A stretch of DNA of 64,000 nucleotides, from assembly GCA_965230185.1 (NCBI GenBank), contig OZ245995.1, forward strand, positions 5,456,001-5,520,000, read 5' to 3'. Below are positions 60,865-64,000 of the stretch, in pieces. Position 1 is the first letter of the stretch. Each line of letters opens with the position of its first letter. Position numbers and translations under genes: made by a program. This stretch comes from Motiliproteus sp965230185. Its GTDB lineage: Bacteria > Pseudomonadota > Gammaproteobacteria > Pseudomonadales > Balneatricaceae. The notes beneath the pieces are model-generated. The model did no database searches. It saw only the letters and a list, made by a program, of their open reading frames with translations, and was not told the DNA's origin.

Positions 60865-61593
60865 TCAGCGGTCAGCCTGTTTCAGTAATCGTTTCAGGGA
60901 GCCGTCAGCCTTCAGCGACGCCAGCCCGCGGTTGAAGGCGGCGACAATCTGCTGATGGCGGGGATGATCCTGGCCGGTGGCAACATAGAGATTCTTGGTG
61001 ATCAGCGGTGTGATGCTGAAAGCGATACTGTCCAGCTGCTGCGGCGCTTTTTCCTTCAGGATAGTGCTGGCAACCAGCTTATCTTCGATGGTCAGATCGA
61101 TACGCCCGGCCAGCAGCATGCGGACGTTAACCAGAAAATCGGTGTTCTCGATCCGCTGATAGTTATCGGCATTGTAAAAAGCGTCGCCATAGCCGTAGCT
61201 CCTGACCACCCCGATACGTTTATTGTCCAGACTCTCAAGCCCTTCGAATTCGAAGGGGTCATCCCTGCGTTTGATAAAGCGAATGCTGTTGACGGCGTAA
61301 GGATCGCTGTAATGAAGGTAAGCGGCTCTGGCCTCAGTCCACCAGGCGGCGACCAGCAGATCCGCGTCGCCGGTTCTGACCAGCCGCAGGGCACGAGCCC
61401 AGGGCATAAACTGTATCTTCAGTTCATAGCCTTCCCTGCCCAGCGCCTCACGGACGATCCGGGTCGCCAGCCCCTGCTCTCTCAGATCGGGCCCCAGATA
61501 GGGCGGCCAGGGGTCTCCGACGGCAACCAGGGTTTCAGCCCGGAGAGCGCTGTGGAATAAACACAGAAAAAGCAGGGTAAGGATATATCGCAT
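60865..61593 (-). CDS. Orphan periplasmic substrate-binding protein
   Basis: A 242-residue secreted SBP_bac_3-type protein. Signal peptide MRYILTLLFLCLFHSALRA; then VAVGDPWPPYLGPDLREQGL (entrance segment), GDADLLVAAWWTEARAAYLH, IRFIKRRDDPFEFEGLESLD, GVVRSYGYGDAFYNADNYQR (hinge), AGRIDLTIEDKLVASTIL and the C-terminal FNRGLASLKADGSLKRLLKQ. It is closely similar in pattern to the proteins at 35432 and 54766, so these are paralogues. No permease or ATPase nearby. The 224 bases between it and the PEP-CTERM gene hold no supported gene. Confidence 0.85.
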   Translation of the reverse strand: MRYILTLLFLCLFHSALRAETLVAVGDPWPPYLGPDLREQGLATRIVREALGREGYELKIQFMPWARALRLVRTGDADLLVAAWWTEARAAYLHYSDPYAVNSIRFIKRRDDPFEFEGLESLDNKRIGVVRSYGYGDAFYNADNYQRIENTDFLVNVRMLLAGRIDLTIEDKLVASTILKEKAPQQLDSIAFSITPLITKNLYVATGQDHPRHQQIVAAFNRGLASLKADGSLKRLLKQADR

Positions 61594-61817
61594 AGGGGAC
61601 TGCCCCTTATCTGTTTAGCTGGTGGTTTTCCGCCGCGGTTCTGGAAATGCTCACCAGAACAGAATAACAAAAGTTCCGTCAGAAAGGCCGGCGATCATAG
61701 TTCCGGATCAGCAGACGAAACAGTTCACGGCCATCCGGCACAACCGTTCAGGGATGAAACAGGTGGGAAATCAGGAGTGTAAAGCAACACCGGGAGACAG
61801 TCCCCCGGATTCCGGGA

Positions 61818-62507
61818 TCAGCGCCCTGTCGCAAGTTTCCGTCGACTGTAGCCGAGAGCCGCCAGACCGAGACCGAACAGCGCCAGTGATAGAGGTTCAG
61901 GTACCTGCGCAGCGTCCGAAGAGTAACTGATCTGCATATTGCCGATGTAACTCGAATCATAATCGGACAGGTCTCCGATTATGCCTCCTCGATAGAAGCG
62001 GCTCACCGCAAAGGGATTATCTCTGGACCAAACCAGATTTTGCTCATAGCTGATATCATGCACAGCGCCGTTGGTATTCAGAAAGTCCACAATCAGCCCA
62101 CCACCGGTGAACTGAAAAGGGGTATCGATGGTAAACGTCAGATCATAATTACCGATAGTCGTATCGCCGTAAAAACCGTTACCCAGAGAAGCCACTCGGG
62201 TAAATCCGGCAGCATTCGGAGTCATTCCGCCGTTAGTGGTGGTTGCCGATAGCGACAGATCAAATGAAAGCTCACTGTCATTCACCCGACCCAGGTCAAA
62301 AGAGATGGTATCTCCGACACTGAGGGAGAATGGCGTGATGTCCTTGTACACGAAGCCCATATGGGGTCCATACGCATCCGGACACCCGAAGGGAATGCAG
62401 TTGCTGACAGCAGTGTTCGACCCTTCCAGAGTGATGATACCGGCATGGGACAGCGAACCGAAAACCAACAAAGACAGCCCTGAAAGTAGTTTTCTTATGG
62501 AGATCAT
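61818..62507 (-). CDS. PEP-CTERM sorting-signal protein
   Basis: A 229-residue exported protein with a signal peptide (MISIRKLLSGLSLLVFGSLS) and a classic C-terminal PEP-CTERM tail: VPEPLSLALFGLGLAALGYS followed by RRK. The middle is Ser/Thr/Asn-rich and beta-strand-like. Proteins with this tail are cut by an exosortase (XrtA/EpsH type) and often associate with extracellular polysaccharide or biofilm. No exosortase or polysaccharide locus is in this window. The passenger domain is not recognisable. Confidence 0.9.
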   Translation of the reverse strand: MISIRKLLSGLSLLVFGSLSHAGIITLEGSNTAVSNCIPFGCPDAYGPHMGFVYKDITPFSLSVGDTISFDLGRVNDSELSFDLSLSATTTNGGMTPNAAGFTRVASLGNGFYGDTTIGNYDLTFTIDTPFQFTGGGLIVDFLNTNGAVHDISYEQNLVWSRDNPFAVSRFYRGGIIGDLSDYDSSYIGNMQISYSSDAAQVPEPLSLALFGLGLAALGYSRRKLATGR

Positions 62508-62700
62508 TTACGGACCCTGAGTGCTCTTTTTTCCGACTATCCGTATCGCCAGTTACCCGTTCCCTGACCGGGAAGACCAGAATATCCTTCTATTCTGGCT
62601 CGGCCGATTATAAACAGTTGTTTTAATTTTTGCATTGCAAACTTAGCCAGAAGGCAGACAGGCCCAGTGAATCCCCGGCAGGACCAGGTTGGCAGGGCAC

Positions 62701-63849
62701 TCAACGGCTCCCGAAATAGTCCAGTTCCCCCACGGCCAGATAGTGCTGGTGGTAATGGTCCAATGCCGCCGGATCCAGTTCAATTCCCAGACCGGGCAGG
62801 TCCGGTGGAATAACACCGCCATCCCGGACCAGCCAGCGCGGCCCCCGGAGCAGATCGGATTCCATCCAGTTAATCAGGGTCTGCCCCGGACGCTCCAGCT
62901 CCGGCAGCGCCATGCCCAGATGGCACATTGCCGCCCAGGACACACCGGCTTCCAGACAGGAGCGCAACCAGAAACGTTTACCCAGTGCGCTGACCGCCGC
63001 TGCCGTGCGAACCACACCGGCAATCCCCCCATCCATATGCAGATCACCGACACAGGCGTCGATCCCCGGATAGTGGCGCATGGTTTCCACGGCGGTGCAG
63101 TGGGTGGATATCTCAGGAGAAAAGTCGTTACGCAACAGCTGCATCTGCGCCAGGGTGGCGACCGGTTCCTCGATGAAATCCAGCGCCGCTGCCGTGTGTT
63201 TCAGAAAATAACGGGCCTGCTCATAGCTGTAGCCCATATTGGCATCGACCCCGAGAGCAATCCGGGGCCCGATGGCACGGCGAACCGCCAGCACGGTATC
63301 GATATCCACATCGACACCGTGACGGCCCACCTTGAATTCGAACAGCCGGCAGCCAGTACGTCCAATGGATTCACAGGCCAGCGCCGCCATCTGATCTGGC
63401 ACTTCGTCAGGCTGGTAGCCCTGATCCAGATCGACGGTATAGGCGTAGCCGCCATACAGCGCCCGTTTCCGGCAGGCGCCTCCCAGCAGTTTATAGAGCG
63501 GCAATCCAGCTTTTTTGCCCAGCAGATCCCAGAGTGCAATTTCGATCGCCACGAAGGCTTTCGCCTTTTCCGGATCGGACAGCTGACCAAAATCGCCATG
63601 GCCACTCAGACAACGGCGCTGCAACCCTGCCCGATCATCGGCCGGCAGTCCCACAAGCTTCGGTGCAAAGCGGCCATTGATAATCTCCGCTGCGCCGGCA
63701 CCGGCGGTTTCCCCCAGCCCGGTCAGGCCGGTATCGGTCCGTACCTGCACCAGGGTTCGGCTGAAGCCATGGCCTTTCCCCCGGGACCAGGCGCAGGGCC
63801 GGGTGGTTGGAATACTGACCGCCGTGGCGGTGATATCAGTAATCTTCAT
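62701..63849 (-). CDS. Enolase-superfamily acid-sugar dehydratase/racemase-like protein
   Basis: A 382-residue protein of the mandelate racemase/muconate lactonizing group. N-terminal capping domain about 1-125, then a barrel with FEFKVGRHG (KxK-type position), GVDANMGYS (first metal Asp), DFIEEPVA (Glu), and SPEISTHCT and DLHMDGGIAG. The last part, including LPGLGIELD, resembles glucarate dehydratase-like members. Substrates in this group range from acid sugars to hydroxyproline and its betaine, so I do not assign a reaction. It follows the tail of a probable TRAP permease gene on the same strand, separated by a 14-bp inverted repeat, consistent with a transporter-enzyme operon for a carboxylate. 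Confidence 0.85.
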   Translation of the reverse strand: MKITDITATAVSIPTTRPCAWSRGKGHGFSRTLVQVRTDTGLTGLGETAGAGAAEIINGRFAPKLVGLPADDRAGLQRRCLSGHGDFGQLSDPEKAKAFVAIEIALWDLLGKKAGLPLYKLLGGACRKRALYGGYAYTVDLDQGYQPDEVPDQMAALACESIGRTGCRLFEFKVGRHGVDVDIDTVLAVRRAIGPRIALGVDANMGYSYEQARYFLKHTAAALDFIEEPVATLAQMQLLRNDFSPEISTHCTAVETMRHYPGIDACVGDLHMDGGIAGVVRTAAAVSALGKRFWLRSCLEAGVSWAAMCHLGMALPELERPGQTLINWMESDLLRGPRWLVRDGGVIPPDLPGLGIELDPAALDHYHQHYLAVGELDYFGSR

Positions 63850-63882
63850 CGATTTATACCTGAACAGGACCGGGGCCGGCCC

Positions 63883-63926
63883 CCGGTGGAGCTCCGCTGT
63901 CCGGAGATATAACGGAGCTCCACCGG
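63883..63926 (-). terminator. Perfect 14-bp inverted repeat between TRAP and enolase-family genes
   Basis: CCGGTGGAGCTCCG (63883-63896) and CGGAGCTCCACCGG (63913-63926) are exact reverse complements around 16 bases. It lies 22 bases after the upstream stop codon and about 34 bases before the enolase-family ATG. No T-run; possible differential-expression hairpin. Confidence 0.5.
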
Positions 63927-63947
63927 AACGCCGACCGCGATCAGGCG

Positions 63948-64000
63948 TTATCCAAGGAAAAATTCCGGCAGGAACAAGGACACTTCCGGCACATAAGTGG
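63948..64000 (-). CDS. C-terminal fragment of a probable TRAP transporter large permease
   Basis: Only the last 17 codons lie in the window; the stop is at 63948-63950. The translated tail TYVPEVSLFLPEFFLG resembles the end of DctM-type TRAP permeases, whose last helix typically ends in a Pro-x-(I/L/V)-(S/T)-L-(W/F)-LP pattern. The call rests on this short match plus the neighbouring enolase-superfamily gene, so it is tentative. Confidence 0.4.
   Translation of the reverse strand, partial: TYVPEVSLFLPEFFLG

Noticed and set aside
1..64000. Mobile element, prophage, tRNA or defence-system genes
   Set aside because: I looked for transposase, integrase, tRNA T-loop sequences and nuclease/helicase defence genes and found none; TTCGAA-type matches fall within coding genes.

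Overview
This is chromosomal DNA of moderately high GC from a heterotrophic, motile, signalling-rich proteobacterium. I infer a gammaproteobacterium, plausibly marine (Oceanospirillales-like), from the soxBDAG-purU-glyA-sdaA arrangement, the single-chain SdaA, the BCCT and TRAP-type transport, and the many Cache/PAS GGDEF proteins. I found no rRNA, tRNA, CRISPR array, insertion sequence, phage gene or plasmid replication gene. Coding density is high, and several convergent gene pairs overlap by 10-48 bp.

Layout. 1-5 kb: an Asp/Glu racemase-family enzyme, a chemoreceptor, a GIN-domain (DUF2807) beta-repeat protein and an orphan periplasmic binding protein. 4.9-12.2 kb: a metabolic island with a dimethylglycine/sarcosine dehydrogenase-like flavoenzyme and an XRE-cupin regulator on the minus strand, divergent from a class I glutamine amidotransferase - aldehyde dehydrogenase - iron alcohol dehydrogenase operon that ends at strong intrinsic terminators. 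12.3-19 kb: HAD phosphatase, a broken binding protein, an HD-GYP protein, a hydroxyproline-type pair (proline racemase family Ser/Cys variant plus ornithine cyclodeaminase/mu-crystallin family), YbaK-like deacylase and Pcm. 19-31 kb: c-di-GMP and cAMP signalling genes (three consecutive GGDEF proteins, a PAS-GGDEF-EAL protein, a class III cyclase), bluB behind a cobalamin riboswitch with a recognisable promoter, and an asparaginase. 31-35 kb: a Do-family protease, TauE/SafE permease and a ModE-like regulator. 35.4-45.4 kb: one long minus-strand series glyA-sdaA-soxBDAG-purU-binding protein, ending at an intrinsic terminator. Divergent from it at 45.9-49.8 kb lies a response regulator - periplasmic binding protein - hybrid kinase set of TorRTS type. 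49.9-55.5 kb: small unknowns, a universal stress protein, a PAS-GGDEF protein, a LysR regulator and a binding protein. 55.8-59.5 kb: a creatinine operon (creatinase - BCCT transporter - creatininase). 60-64 kb: two more orphan binding proteins, a PEP-CTERM protein, an enolase-superfamily enzyme and the tail of a probable TRAP permease.

How it fits together. Creatininase and creatinase convert creatinine to creatine and then to sarcosine plus urea. Heterotetrameric sarcosine oxidase and the DMGDH-like enzyme demethylate N-methylglycines to glycine and one-carbon folate. GlyA joins glycine and methylene-THF into serine, SdaA deaminates serine to pyruvate, and PurU recycles surplus formyl-THF. 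The window therefore encodes a nearly complete route from creatinine/N-methylglycines to pyruvate. The glyA-sox series shares a 0.5 kb divergent control region with the three-protein phosphorelay, and that region contains an OmpR-type tandem direct repeat. The window also holds six intact and one broken stand-alone binding proteins with no ABC permease or ATPase, which suggests a sensory rather than a transport role for at least some. A recurrent class of strong stem-loops without U-tracts lies just 3' of many genes.
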